Below, in pieces: positions 20,801-33,676 of a DNA stretch of 64,000 nt; within the stretch, counting starts at the first letter, position 1; every line of letters begins with the position of its first letter. The notes beneath the pieces are model-generated. The model did not search any database. It saw only the letters and a program-made list of their open reading frames with translations, and had not been told where the DNA came from. The stretch spans positions 104,917,536 through 104,981,535 of the forward strand of contig CM043699.1 of the NCBI GenBank assembly GCA_023935145.1. The letters are read 5' to 3'. The position numbers and the translations under genes were made by a program. The stretch is from Bretschneidera sinensis (Eukaryota > Streptophyta > Magnoliopsida > Brassicales > Akaniaceae).

Positions 20801-21349
20801 TTTTTCTCGTTTGTAATCAGACAGCTTATTTCTTTGTGGTTTCATTCTTTTCACTTACTCATTATTACCTTAAAATAATTTATCTTTTCCACTTAAGAAA
20901 GAGATTTTTTTTTTAATGAAAGATATAGCCTAAGCCTCAAAGAAGGTGAGATTCGAACAAAACTAATCAAGAAATTGCAATTATATCAACTTCAACTCAA
21001 TTAATATGATATCATTTTTTAAAAGTAACTAATTTTGTTGTTCCCTACCAAGAATGTCGGGCTTTGTTTTTGAAAATATAATGAAAAGGTATATCAATAT
21101 ATAAATATATATATATATATATATTTATTTATTTATTTATTTATTTATTTTTGTTAGTTCTTGTGCATGACACAGGAACACTACTAGTTATTTTGTATTT
21201 GTAAGTGTGTGAAATTTTAAGAGACGTCCTCGAAGTAATAATCTTAGCCATCGATTTAGGGAAGGTCCTACAAGAGTTAATCTTTACCATGCATTTAGGT
21301 ATCGGAATTTATATTTATAAAGTTCCCTCACCATTTATACATAATGAGT
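17807..21349. other. Gene-free AT-rich intergenic sequence
   Basis: Long A/T runs with no splice-supported frame, tRNA or rRNA. A TCGA-rich block at about 19390-19590 (GAGCTCGAA, TCGATCGAGCTC and reverse copies) looks like a fragment of an old transposon. A (TA)n(TTTA)n microsatellite lies at 21106-21151. Confidence 0.6.
21106..21151. repeat. (TA)n(TTTA)n compound microsatellite
   Basis: A TA run passes into about seven ATTT/TTTA units. Confidence 0.85.
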
Positions 21350-21735
21350 AAAATATATTTATAGAGAGTTCTCAAAAAAAGACATTCTTGAGTTTATTTA
21401 TTATGATTCCACATTATCTAGTTTCGTTTAAGTAATAGATTCTAGCCAATTGAAAGGATCTTACGATCAATTTAGAGATCATTTCGATTCTATTAGCAAT
21501 GATGAATCAAAATATCACACATTGATCAATCCAATAGAGATTCAACAACTAAAAGCAATATTGATTCTTTGGGATCTTTCATTTCTTCAAATGAAATGAA
21601 TAAAGATAGCATATCGATTCCCTAAATGCCTTTTTTAGATATTCCTTAACGCACTAGCTAATCACAGAACGTGAGAAAAGAATGAACAATCATCTACTTT
21701 CATAATAAATCAAAAAATTTCTTAGGAATCCACAA
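21350..21735 (+). pseudogene. ycf2: Nuclear insertion of plastid ycf2 fragment (NUPT), decayed
   Basis: Plus-strand translation gives stretches I recognise as the N-terminal third of plastid Ycf2. These are a QLKGS..DQ.RDH.DSISN block near 21440-21500, then YHTLIN..EIQQLK and ILWD.SFLQ, and further on a segment corresponding to LFTEREK and EEFLGN at about 21665-21735. Stops and small indels are scattered through it, so it makes no protein. Ycf2 is a large essential plastid protein. This copy has lost frame and context and is best explained as an old transfer of plastid DNA. The left edge is uncertain within some tens of bases. Confidence 0.8.
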
Positions 21736-21774
21736 GGTTCAAACTCCATCTAAATTGAATCATGTTAAGAGGTT

Positions 21775-22835
21775 GAGGTGAGGAACTCACGACACGTGAC
21801 ACATGCTCGAGGAGATGGATTATTGAGAAAGGCTAAACTTAGGTGTACTTCAAGAGCAAGCAAATCTAGGTACCACACAAGTTAAGTTTGGGTGTGAAAC
21901 TCACGACAAGTGACACATGCCTCCAAACCCTAACCCTAGGCCCTTCCTCGCATCGCTACTCCCTAAAAAAATCATCAAAAAAACCCCTCCAATTAAGCCA
22001 TGAAACCCATCTTTACCTTTTTATGAACCTGAATCTAAACCAAAAAGTATTCTCGAGCCATTTTAGAGAACAAAAAATCCAATAGGGTTTGCACCAATTC
22101 GATCAAAATCAAATCTTATCATAAATCCAAATCAATAACATTTTGCTAAAGAACTAAGGAGAAAGAGATAAAAAAAAGATAAGAAAGAAATTAGTGAACA
22201 AGGACGATGCACTCGTGAAGCCAAAGTAAAAGCTTGACTCGCACATGAGAAAAGAAAATGAGAATGTAAAGAAATAAGATAAATGAAAGAGGAGAGATGA
22301 AAGGGAAAGGAAAAAACATATGATTAATTCTGGTTCTTATTTTTTTTTTTTAAATGATCAAGAATTTTTTTTAAGAATGAAAAGATTATAACATTTAATA
22401 AAGTTGAAAGAAAATTAAAACCTTAGACATTTGTGAAATCTTAGGGATATCCAACTACTTTTTCCTTGATTCTTTTTGGCCTTAATGACAGAACAACTAC
22501 AATTTTGTAAAATTGAGTGGGCTCTTTTAACCTTTTTAGCCTAATACTACAATTAAGTCTTTTATTTTACTGAAATAGCCTATTTTAATTTGGTATATTT
22601 TACATCTACCATAACAAGTCATTTTCTACAACTTCTTCACTCTTCCAAATTAAATAGCTTAATAATTATCTTGGAATTTCGTTTTGTTTGCTTAATTTTA
22701 TGCACTTATCTATCAACAAAATGGAGGATAACACCTCGTAATTGAAGAGGAAGAGAAGGATTCAATTTATCATACTAATCTAAATTAACATGTAAATCCA
22801 ACTAATTGCGATTGTCCATATATGATTAAAACAAT
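21775..22835. other. Gene-free segment with a short direct repeat
   Basis: The motif AACTCACGACACGTGACACATGC at 21785-21807 recurs, with one change, at 21897-21919. The rest is AT-rich, with purine-rich stretches around 22140-22320. A 65-codon frame at 21888-22085 has no recognised domain. Confidence 0.5.
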
Positions 22836-24892
22836 GGGGTTTTGATCGGATGGAGAAGAACCCAACCCAAGGGGTTGGACAACTTAATCGGTGTTGGGAT
22901 TTTCTTAATCATAGTTTTTTTTTTGTGGGTCTTGAAGTTTCGAAGTTACTTGGTGTGAAGAACAAGTAACTTCGCGCCTTGGCGTTATAGGCACCTTTTG
23001 GAAACCTTACAAAATAATAAGAAGAAAATAATTGATTGCGCTTTACATTTCGTTTCCGGCATATCACAGGGGGAAAAAAAACAAATTAATAAGAGAAATT
23101 GTATGACAACGAGTTATGTCAAATTTGCTATACAATGGAGTTGGAGTCTATTATTTAACCATTTTAATTTGCGTGAGGCATATAGCTTTTGTTGTTTTAA
23201 TATAAAAATCCATTCTCCATGAATATTGTAATGTTGGATAATCTGACAACAAACCAATAACTATGCAATCACAATAACAAAAATAAAAGAAAAAGAAACA
23301 CAAGAATTTTTAACGTAGTTCGGTCTCAATAGATCTACGTGTATGAGTCAATCACTATTCCACTCTTTACAACTTTTGATGGAGAAAAGTTATTAAAACT
23401 CGTCATCCAACATTACATAATTTTTCTAGGCAAAATTGTATGAAATTCTCTCCAATCTCAAAACCCATACTCAAAACATTACACAATTACACAAGAGCAA
23501 AATTGTGTGAAAACTCTCCTCAATCTCACAACCCAAACCCAATACATCTAATGTTTACTTAACCCCTGGATCACTGTAAAACCTTATTTTACAAGTTATA
23601 TTGGTGCTTGATTTGCTACATTATACATTTAACCAACTATTTCCGCTTCATGAATAGGGTGAGAGACTACCTCTTTTGATGCCCATATTTATAGCCTTCA
23701 GAACTTACCCACAAAGTTACTTGCTCACCAAACTGCTTGTTCACCGAGTAGTTTGCTCTTCAAGTTGTTTGTTCTTCACACCAAGTAACTTCAAGACCCA
23801 CAAAAAAAAACTATGATTAAGAAAATCCCAACACTGATTAAGTCATCCAACCCCTTGGGTCGGGTTCGCCTCCACCCGATCAAAACCCCTTTATTTTAAT
23901 CATGTTAGAACGTCTTAAGTTGCTTATAAATACTCTTTATGTACTGAGCGTACATTGCAACGAGATATTTGTGAGGTTGATAATAAAAAACTTCTGGTAA
24001 GACGTAGCCCTATTCTGGGGTGAACCTGGGTAAATCTTGTCTTCTTTTCTTTCTGTTTATAATTCATATGATTGACAGGTCTCGAATCGTTCAAATCAAG
24101 CATTCAATATCGTTTAATTATATTTGGGGTCTAATCCTAACAATCTTCCATTGAGACTTAAAATATGATATTCAACTGTGAATCTGGCTTACTTCTTCTG
24201 TGCACCAATTCTCTGAATTTTTACAATTATCAGAACCAGACTTTTATACCACTTTCTTGAGAATCTGACACTCAATCAATAACTACACAATCACAAAATA
24301 AAAAATAAAAAGAAAAAAAAAATACAAATTTTTTCAACATGATTTGGTCTCAATAAAGTAAATCATTATTCCACTATTTGCAACTTTTGGATTGAGTAAA
24401 ACTATTAAAACTCGTTACACAACATTACACAATTTTTCTATGCAAAGCTTTGTGAAAACTATTCTCAAACAATACACATTTTTCTAGGCAAAATTGTGTG
24501 AAAACTCCCAAATCTCACAACCAAAACCCCAATACACCAAATGTTCACTCAAAACTTGAATTTTTGTATAAAAAAAAAAAAATCAAATTATATTTGTGTT
24601 TGATTTGCTACATTATATATCTGATAAACTATTTGTGCTTTATGAGGAGAGGAAAAGACTACATCTCTTGATGCTCATATTTATAGCATTCATAACTTGC
24701 CCACCAAGTTACTTACTCTTCACACCAATTAATTTTGGGATCCATACGAAAAATTATAAGCCAAGAAAATCCTAAGACCGATCAAGCTGTCCAATCCCTT
24801 GGGTCAGATTCGCTGCGGCCTGATCAAAATCTACATATTTTAGTCGGACCTTCAATACCATTTAATTAGATTTTGAACCTAATCCCAATAAC
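22836..24892. mobile_element. Cluster of Copia-type LTR remnants with one inverted arm
   Basis: Two diverged direct copies, 23232-24142 (TGTTGGATAATCTGAC ... CTAATCCTAACA) and about 24253-24892, share their left part, a CCCTTGGGTC.G.TTCGC block and their last ~50 bp. Only about 110 bp lie between them. On the minus strand that interval has a primer-site-like TGGTATAAAAGTCTGG and a polypurine-like CTCAATGGAAGAT, so the cluster resembles an LTR element reduced to its priming signals. A third copy of the middle segment, 22836-22971, lies in the opposite orientation to 23753-23889. The first copy carries about 200 bp (23895-24100) absent from the second. Confidence 0.6.
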
Positions 24893-25575
24893 TATTAAAT
24901 TATTCATAATGTTAATTGATTTAGTTTTTTTTCCTTTAGATCCATAAATAAAATATGTCCAATGAATTTTGTTGATTGGATATAGGATTTTCTTAACGTA
25001 TGTAACGATAGTTTGTGACATATTGAGATGTACATGTTGAATCTTTGTAGATACGTAGAAGTTATAACCATTTTAGCTGTCTATATAAGTGGATTTGTAT
25101 GTTTTTATTCTAGCAACTTGAGATGCTAGAAAATGCTTTCATGTTTGATAGGAGAGAAAAAGGAAAAACAAAGAAAGATGAGAGAAAAATCTGGGAAAGA
25201 GTAGAAGTGCAGAAGATGACCTTATATGGTATATGTAAAAGGTACCAAATTGAAAAGAGAGCTTTTTGAATAAATAAAAAACTTAATTGTAGTCTTTTGA
25301 CCAAAAAAGAATAATAAAATCTACTCATATTTACAACAATGTGGTTGCTATGGCAGTAATAAAAAGATTTGTGACATTAATACCATCCATACTTAATACT
25401 AATCCGTCTCATGGGACTATGGGAGAGGTGGTACAGAATCTGTCCTATGGGATTAGGTTCTGCATTGCCTTTACGTGACTTCTCATTCTTTTTCTCTTTT
25501 GAGTCGCCTCTTCATTTTCTCCTCCAAGTTGTCTCTCTATCCTCCCGTCTAGATTTGTTTGAGGCCGCCTATGCG
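24893..25575. other. Gene-free intergenic sequence
   Basis: AT-rich, ending in a slightly GC-richer stretch (25400-25570) before the solo LTR. I see no gene. Confidence 0.5.
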
Positions 25576-27570
25576 TGTAATACTCATATTTGTAAAATAA
25601 GGGTAAAGAAGTAATTTAATAAATATGGCATGAAATTTAAAATAAAATCTATGTGAAAGATTTTTTAGTATTTGAATAAAGCAATTAAAAAAATAAAACA
25701 AATTAATTAATTAAAAAAAATCTGGGATGTGAATGTCCCAGAAGGCTGAAAGAGTTTGGAGAAGACAAGAGTAAAAAAAAAAAAAGTGAACAGTAAAACA
25801 TGGCAACAGGTGGCAGCCACCTGCTGCCAACTTGATGAGAGATTGCCAAGTGATACTACGAGCCTTGGTTGTGTGACAACAAGGCATATATGTGGTGAGT
25901 TTTTAGAAGTTGCCAAATGCATTTTGGCAAGTAATTGTGAGCTACCGTTGCAGCAAATCGTCTATATATATTACGCTTATATGTAAACGTTAAGTTACAC
26001 TTGCCCAACTCGTTTAGTTTCTTTCATTACGCGTCTTTTTTAAACACTTGGGGACCGAAAGAAAAGTTGAAATAGCAAAATTTTGAAGAGGTTTACGGTA
26101 GAAATTTTTACGAGAAGTTATCGGAAAAATAGAAGGTAATAATGTAATGTTTATTTTTTGAATTTTTAGCGTTCATGAAATTTCTCGGAATTCAAAGTGG
26201 GAATTTTCAAAGGGTATGGTTTATGAGGAATTTAAGAAATAATTAGAAATATAATGCTAATATTATGTCAGGTGTTGACGAACAGCAACCGGAGGAAATT
26301 CCTGAGAGGAACGGGAAAGGCAAGGAAGTGATCCACGGGTAGCTTTAAGTGTTACGTGGTGAGTTGGATTTACTTTAAGTAATCTAAATAAAAAACAAAT
26401 ATCTAATAATAATATTAAAATAAATTATTAGCTTTTGCTTGGTGGTAGATAAAAATTAAATTGATATATAGGATATGAATATTGGACACGTAGAAAATTA
26501 GTATGTGAAAGGAAATATTTTTAGAATAATGAGTTGATTTAATAATGATAGTGATAAAGAGATTTTGACTAGTTGGTGAATAAATTGATGTAATATATGA
26601 GGAGAAGAAAATTTTGAAATTTATTAAGCAGAAAGTTAAGGATAGACCGGATAGTTAATTTAAATATTTTGAATTCATGTGGTGTTTATATTACTGTTCA
26701 TATGCATATTTCATATCATTGTTCATGTGCATATGCATTTAATAATATAACCGAAAGAACCGGGAAAGGGCTGGTCTAATGAAACAATCATGACAGCCGG
26801 TATATGTTGGAAATAAAAGGGACACCGTGACAGCCGGTATATGCTGAAAATAAATTATGTGACAGTCAGGATAAGCTGTAAAGAACCGGGAAGGGGCTGG
26901 TTTAAGATAATAATAATCTGTCGACAGGTGGGAAGACGTTCCCATCATAAGCATTCACGCATTGCATCTGTTTGAATTATTGCTTGCATTATTGAAATGT
27001 TGATGTGTGGTATATTATGGTGAAATTATTTATAGATGGATGAGTCTCCTAGGGAGAGACATTTACAGTGAGAAAAAGAGAAAAAATACGAAGAAATATG
27101 ATAATATGGTGATTATTTAAATGTTAGACATTATACTATTATCCAGTTATAGGAGAAATAAATGATTAAATATTAAATGACTATTTATGAAATTGGAACA
27201 CTTTTAGTAAATTTAATTCACCGAGCTTGTGAAGCTCATCCCCTATTGTACAATGATTTTAGGTAACAAACATGACAAATAGTCTGGTGGGTTAAGGATC
27301 AGACGGATTTATTCTTTGTAAGCCACGTATGTGTCAATATCCTCAGGCTAGTGAGAAAATGAAATAAATATTTTATTTGTAAATATTCATGCATCTTATG
27401 TTGTATATTATGTGTAAATTAATATTATATTTACGTATCTCCCTTGTTGAGGGTTGAGGATTAAAATAAAAATTTTCTGTTAGTATTTGTTACATATATG
27501 TGTCGTGCTGGGATTCTCAAAACGTGATGACACCATCTCAGGGGTGGCCAACCCAAGATGAATCGTTACA
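25576..27570 (+). mobile_element. Solo LTR of a Tekay/Del-type Gypsy family
   Basis: 1995 bp starting TGTAATACTCATATT and ending TCGTTACA. It matches the LTRs of element D along its length (AGAAGTAATTTAATAAATATG, CTTTAAG..CTACG, TCACTTGC-like and GTGATGACACCATCTC blocks). It is flanked by ATGCG (25571-25575) and ATGCA (27571-27575), a 5-bp duplication with one CpG-type change. With no internal region, it is the product of LTR-LTR recombination. It contains the GACAGCCGGTATATG repeats typical of the family (about 26790-26890). Confidence 0.82.
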
Positions 27571-28150
27571 ATGCACCTCTTCTTTTCTCAGGGATATGTC
27601 AATTTTTATTAATTGACATTATTGTGATGTTTGTTGCGATGCTATTTTTGACCGCATTGTTGTGTTCTTGTGATGCATTTTTCAATTTAGAATAATGAAA
27701 ATGGTGAAGTCGGGTTTGTGAAGAAATTAAAAATTCTTGAGGGTGATAAGCAATGATAAAGTATTTTGGTATTTATACTTGCTATCAGAATTTAATCCCA
27801 ATAATCATAAATTCAACAATCCCATTAACCAAACATTGGATTAAGATATTGTTTTTTTAATCTTATTTGATCATATCCTATGATAATCCTAGTCATATAA
27901 ATTGATAATTTTGTCCACGAATCAAACGAGCCCACAAGTTCATACTATTTTTTAATTGAAATGATGTCACATATATATATATATATATATGTAGTACAAT
28001 GATTGATTTGATTATAATATAAATTCATACTATTTCATTACTTATATAGAAACTCACATTAATATCACAAGTCACAATACACTTAAAATAAAAAAAATAA
28101 TTAATATATAAATCGAATAAATAACCTACACATAATAAGAAATCATATAT

Positions 28151-28281
28151 TCTCGTGACTTCAACTTTGCCACTAAACTAAAACTTCATCTGCCACCAGT
28201 TCAGTGGACAAACTTGAAGCCTTTATAATCTCGTGACTTCAACTTTGCCACTAAACTAAAACTTCATCTGCCACTGGTTCA
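28151..28281. repeat. Two-copy direct repeat, 78-bp offset
   Basis: 28151-28203 and 28229-28281 share about 50 bp (TCTCGTGACTTCAACTTTGC..., ending CATCTGCCAC) with two differences near the end. Confidence 0.85.
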
Positions 28282-30092
28282 TATACCTAGACAATAAAAA
28301 AGTTCATTCATAACGTTGAGGATAAAAAGGGAAAAAAAAGAGAGAGGAAGGAATGAAGATGCACCAAATTTTGAGAACCTGTAGAGTTTGATTAGTTGAT
28401 TACCACTAAAAGAGCAATAGGTAAAGATAAAGTAGACGCATTAAAAAACGAGGAGAGAGGAGCCATCTTTTTGAAAAGCTAAGGACAAAGCCATCTTTGA
28501 TAAAAGATGGAGGGTATGCAATAAAAAGAAACCCGTAAAGAATAACTGGTCCAGTTGAAAGTTAGAAAAAAGTGAATTAACGTGGGAGAGCAGGTAATGG
28601 GTATCCTATGAGCTAATTGCGTGTGTGACTATTTGAGTAGCTATAAAAGATTCTGATCCCTTTAAAATCAGGTTAGTCTTTTGAATCGATGATGCCTTTT
28701 ATTTTTTGATTTTTTTTTATTGATAAAAAAATTAAAAAAAAATAAATTTATTATTCAGATTTTACTGTTTTAATTTGTTTGAATTTCAATTTTTCAATGA
28801 GTATCAATTTATTTTTAATTATTTCGATCGAAACAAAACTTTTAAAAGTAAATTGACACTTAATAAACTGAAAATCAAATATACACAAAAATAAAATTTC
28901 ACAAATAAATTTATTTTTTTCTCAAAAAAAACTATGAGCTAATTGAGCATTATTGATCAGATCCGAACTGGTTAATTAGCAATAATCTAGCAAAAATAGC
29001 AGTACCCAATTACTGAGCCTTCTAAAAAAAAAACTATTGGGCTAAAAGTTTGGCAAGGAGTTGCTTTCAATTCAAACTTTATGAACTAACAAGTAAGCTG
29101 ACTTTCTGCTAAACACAAATTCCACGCTTATGCCATTATATTATTACAAAAGCAAGTGGGTTGCTTATAATAATATGGTCGGAAATGACTTAAAATGAAA
29201 AATTATTAATTGGCATTTATCTTCTCAATGCAAGTTGATGAACCCATTGAAAAGTAGTACTTAGGTTCTTTTCGTCTACTACTTCACTTGTCCGTATAGG
29301 TCAAAAACAGTTTCTATATTTCTATATGTAAAGACATCACTTGAATGTTGGATTGATTCGACCTCTCGTGTGTAACACAGCAGATTAATCAGTAATTGAA
29401 CGATATTTATAAAATATAAATTGATAATTTATTGTTTTAATTTTTCTAAAAAAAATCGTTATTTAACACTAACAAATGAGAGAAAAAAATTAATTAATCC
29501 ATAAAACAACTTTAAAATGGAAAAAGATGCTGACCTTACTATAATTTTTGACACAAAGACATCACTGAACAAAAATGAACGAAATCTCTGTTCGGTGTCG
29601 CGTTGCGTATATTCAAATTTGATGTGTATCACATCCCTTGTTTATGGTTGAAGTCCAAATCTAAAGGTTTGTTCGAAGAATACCGCAATCAACGCCAATG
29701 TGAAATACAAGAACGCCAATGCCAATGACAATGTCAACAGAGCTGACAGTGTTCAACGGGGTTCAATTTTTGCTCAATCAATGAGATGCACGTGCACTCC
29801 ACTCCCTACTAATTTATTACTTTTACATATATTTTTTAACCCTAAATATTAAATTATTAATAGTATAAGAAAACCCACAAACCTTCTTCTTCTTCTTTTT
29901 TAATTCGAATGCCCACAAACTTTAATTATTCACTAATTTCTTTTTCAGCAAAAACATACCTTTTCCCCTCTTCATGATTGTTCAACTATTGATTTTTTTT
30001 AATCAAACAACGTTAAGATTTAGAACCTTCACATGTGGGGAACAAAATAACTTAGCGACCAAGACATTAGGCTATTTTGTTCTTCCGCACTC

Positions 30093-30096
<4 letters not shown>

Positions 30097-30147
<51 letters not shown>
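30097..30147. repeat. (TA)n microsatellite
   Basis: About 25 tandem TA units. It makes a spurious 65-codon frame with an Ile-Tyr tail. Confidence 0.9.
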
Positions 30148-30150
<3 letters not shown>

Positions 30151-33100
30151 GTAAACAAAACAGATAAATAAGTTACCTCATATATTTGTTAAAATGTATT
30201 AATTTTAAAATAAAATTAAAATAAATTTTAATATATTTACATTAAAATTGACGTTAAAAATCATTTCGTTATATACGATAAACGTAAGGTTGACACAAGC
30301 ATAACAACAATCGCAAAACATAATACAATATTTATAATAAAGTTATAATTGGTCTCATAATTTTTTAATCCCTTTCTTTTTGTTCACATTTGCATTTGGA
30401 TGAATATTATATATAATAATCCCTTTGTCCTATAATTTAATCACTTATCATTTTTTTATTTAAGTTTGATTTTAATTATTTATATATATTATTTTAAATA
30501 TATAAAAAATATTTTTTAAAAATTTTTAAAATCTATTTATGTATATATAAAAAAAATTAAAATTTCTTAATAATTTAACATTAAAAAAATTATTTATTTA
30601 ATTAATTAAATAATAAATATAACAAAAATTATAGAACAGAGAGAAAATATGATTATGGCTATGACTAATCGTTTTGTTAGTCATAGAATGGTTGCATTAT
30701 TGTATGCTATTAAATATTTTTTTCTTATTTAGTCATATACTACTACTAAATTGGTAAGTAGTTTATAATAAATAACTTGTCTTAGTGTAACTTTTTTTTT
30801 AATATATATCATGTCTTACTGCACTCAGCCTTCATTTAGAATAATTGGTAACTCAATTATTTTTTAACATATAATTTTAAAACTTATGTTGAAACTGATA
30901 TTTTTTAATTTGTAACATGAACGATAGACGTTTGGTGATAGATTAGGGTTCCGTATTGGTATTAGATTGGACCCATTCAATAAGAATCAAATCTTGATGA
31001 CAAGTGGATCCCTAATCTATCTCCACATGATCTATCGTCATATGTTTAGCTCGCATGTGACTTGGATTTGTTTCATTTTTTCGTAAATATATATAAAAAA
31101 ATGTTAGTGTCTTAACTTTATATTACTGAAGAGCTACTTAGATTAGGTAGATTGTGGGAAACTCGATAGAAGTGATTTGCCGCTTCCGTTTCATATGGCT
31201 CTTCGTTCAATTCTTTCGAAGTCATAGGATCATTTTTCTCGTTCGAGAATCTCTTCCCTTCTTCACTCCATCTTGAAGAGTAATTAAGACAAACTCAATA
31301 CTCTACTGTAGTTTTCATAATCGAATTAGATCATTAATACAAATAACCAAAGATTGAAAAAATAGAACTAACAGGAAAAAAGATGAAAAATATATTGTCC
31401 ACGTTTTACTACATTTTAGAAGAATTTATGTGAATAATAAATTAGAAAGTAAAAAATTGAACAAAAGATTGAATAGAAAAGTTCAAGTTAACATCAAGCA
31501 GATAAACAAACGTAAAACTAATATAAAACTCTCGGCTTTTGTTGACAAAAGAATAATATTTGTCATCGTGTACTTAGATTTTTTTATTTAAAAAGTAAAA
31601 TAAATTTAAATTTTTAATAAAATTAAATATTATATAATTAAATAAAAATATCAAATTTTAAATTAAATATTCACTTTAATTTTTTAATAAATAAATATAA
31701 ATTAAATCCCCGCAATCACGGAGTACTTAGGACACAAAAACGAACAGGCACCAGAATGTGATGAATTGTTTGTGTTACGGTGAAATACTGACAATCTTAA
31801 AAATGAACAATTTATTAACAAACAAAACGAGACCCCGGGTGTAAAGTGATCTCACGTAGTGCAATACCAGTGGCGGGGGCCACACTCGTACCCAACCGAG
31901 TGATGGATGGGAGAATCTTGACCCTTTCATATCCTAACCTTCGATTTGATCAATTTGTCACAAGAAGAGTCCAACTTATCAGTGCCCACTTCCTTTCGGT
32001 CCCACATTTTCTTTCACAACCAAGACAGTACTCACTTGCCAAAATTACGAAAATAATTAAGAATATTATTACAAAACATCGTTTATTTTGTTATGTAATT
32101 TAATGTTTTATTATATTTTAAAAATAATTAATTTATTTTTTTATATTTTAAATATATGTTCAATAAACGATAATTTCAGTGAAATTGATATTAACACATA
32201 AAAAAATTTTGACTATTAAATAAAAAAAATTTCGATTAAGATTTTTATATGCATCGGTATCAATTTTGATTAAAATTTGTATGTGCATTAATAATAATTT
32301 TAACGAAATTATTATTAAAAAATTTATCAAATATATATCTAAAATAAAAAAACAAATTAATTTTTTAAAAATACAAAAAAGACATTGTACTAAAATGTAA
32401 ATATGTGATGATAATAATAAAAAAAACCTAGGAAGAAATCTCCAGCTGTGACCCAACAAAAGCAGCACTTACAGAAAAGAAATACACAGGAGCCCTCTCA
32501 CTCTCCACAAAGCCCTCGTTCATTCCCTCTCCAAATCATTCACACTTGAATCTCTCTCTCTCTCTCTACTCTGAAGAGAATTCAATTGACCATTTCTCTC
32601 TAAAATAAAAAGAATCCTTTTAAAAAAAAAAGAATCCTTGATTCTTTATTAGTAATTTTTTTAGATTAAATTATACTGCATTATTTTTAAAATTATTAAA
32701 ATAACATTAACATACTAAATATTTTTAAAATCTATAATTCATCTCAAAACATCAATTTTTACGTCAAAAGATCAAAATGATTCTTTATTTAAGAATCAAA
32801 ATTTTAACTAAAAATTATTTTTCATGACAATTAAAGTACCTTAGGAATCGCATATGTTACTTTTAAAAAAAATAGAAATATTAGAAATGGAACATATTTA
32901 TCAAAGAAATTTTTATGTTTTTTTAAAAAAGAAAATTACCATCATTTTTTTTCGATTTTTTTAAAATTATATTTTAAATGGATTTCTATTCTATATGATA
33001 TAAAACAAATTTTATTTTATATATTTTATATTTTAAAAATATTATGATATCATTGCTTATCACATTCTCGAATAAACGAAAATAAAAAATAATTATAAAA

Positions 33101-33676
33101 AAATTAAATATTTTAAATAGAAAATTTGTTGATATGTTTTTTTTATAAAATTAAATAGCCTAATATCTGAAATAAATAAATATCAAAGATCATCATAAAA
33201 AAAATCAAAGGCAATTTTTTTATTTTAAAAATTAAAATGATACTGCATATTTTTATTATTTTAGAAAAATATAAATTCAAATGATCTAAAAATTTGTGTT
33301 ATAAACAATTTTGAGATTGATAATTGATAATAGAATTATAAACTTATCATAATCACTTAGGAGATAATTTAACACTAAAAATACTTTGATCATCATAAAA
33401 AATAATATTTAATTAAAATTTAATTTTTTAAAGAAATTCATTTGTAGTTGATTGATGGTAAAAATTGAATTTTAGAATGAATATTGAGTTTTAAAATAAT
33501 TTGGTATATTAACGTTATTTCAGTAAACTTGGAGGTAGTGAACTGTAGTTTAACATTTTTTTTTACTTATCTCTACTTTATTTCTGTACACAGAGTGGCT
33601 TTTCTCTCTGTTTTTTTTCCCTTTTGAGCACCATTTTTGTGGTTTCACCGTATCAGTTGTTCTCTTCACACACGGG

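Larger units (their letters stand above)
27571..33676. other. Gene-free interval upstream of the receptor kinase
   Basis: About 6 kb of AT-rich sequence. It holds a TA run at 27967-27991, a 78-bp-offset direct repeat (28151-28281), a long TA run (30097-30147) and a GC-richer island at 31130-31280. A pyrimidine-rich stretch with (CT)n at 32470-32580 could be a distal 5' untranslated exon or promoter of the kinase gene. Short frames (for example 31846-32103) have no recognisable domain. Confidence 0.5.

Noticed and set aside
20930..20990. tRNA-like GATTCGAAC motif
   Set aside because: No cloverleaf can be drawn around it. Isolated T-arm-like words are common in AT-rich DNA.
29974..30171. Frame with an Ile-Tyr repeat tail
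   Set aside because: Created by the (TA)n microsatellite.
31846..32103. 85-codon frame as a small gene
   Set aside because: No recognisable domain, no splice support, and the C-terminal half is AT-rich low complexity.
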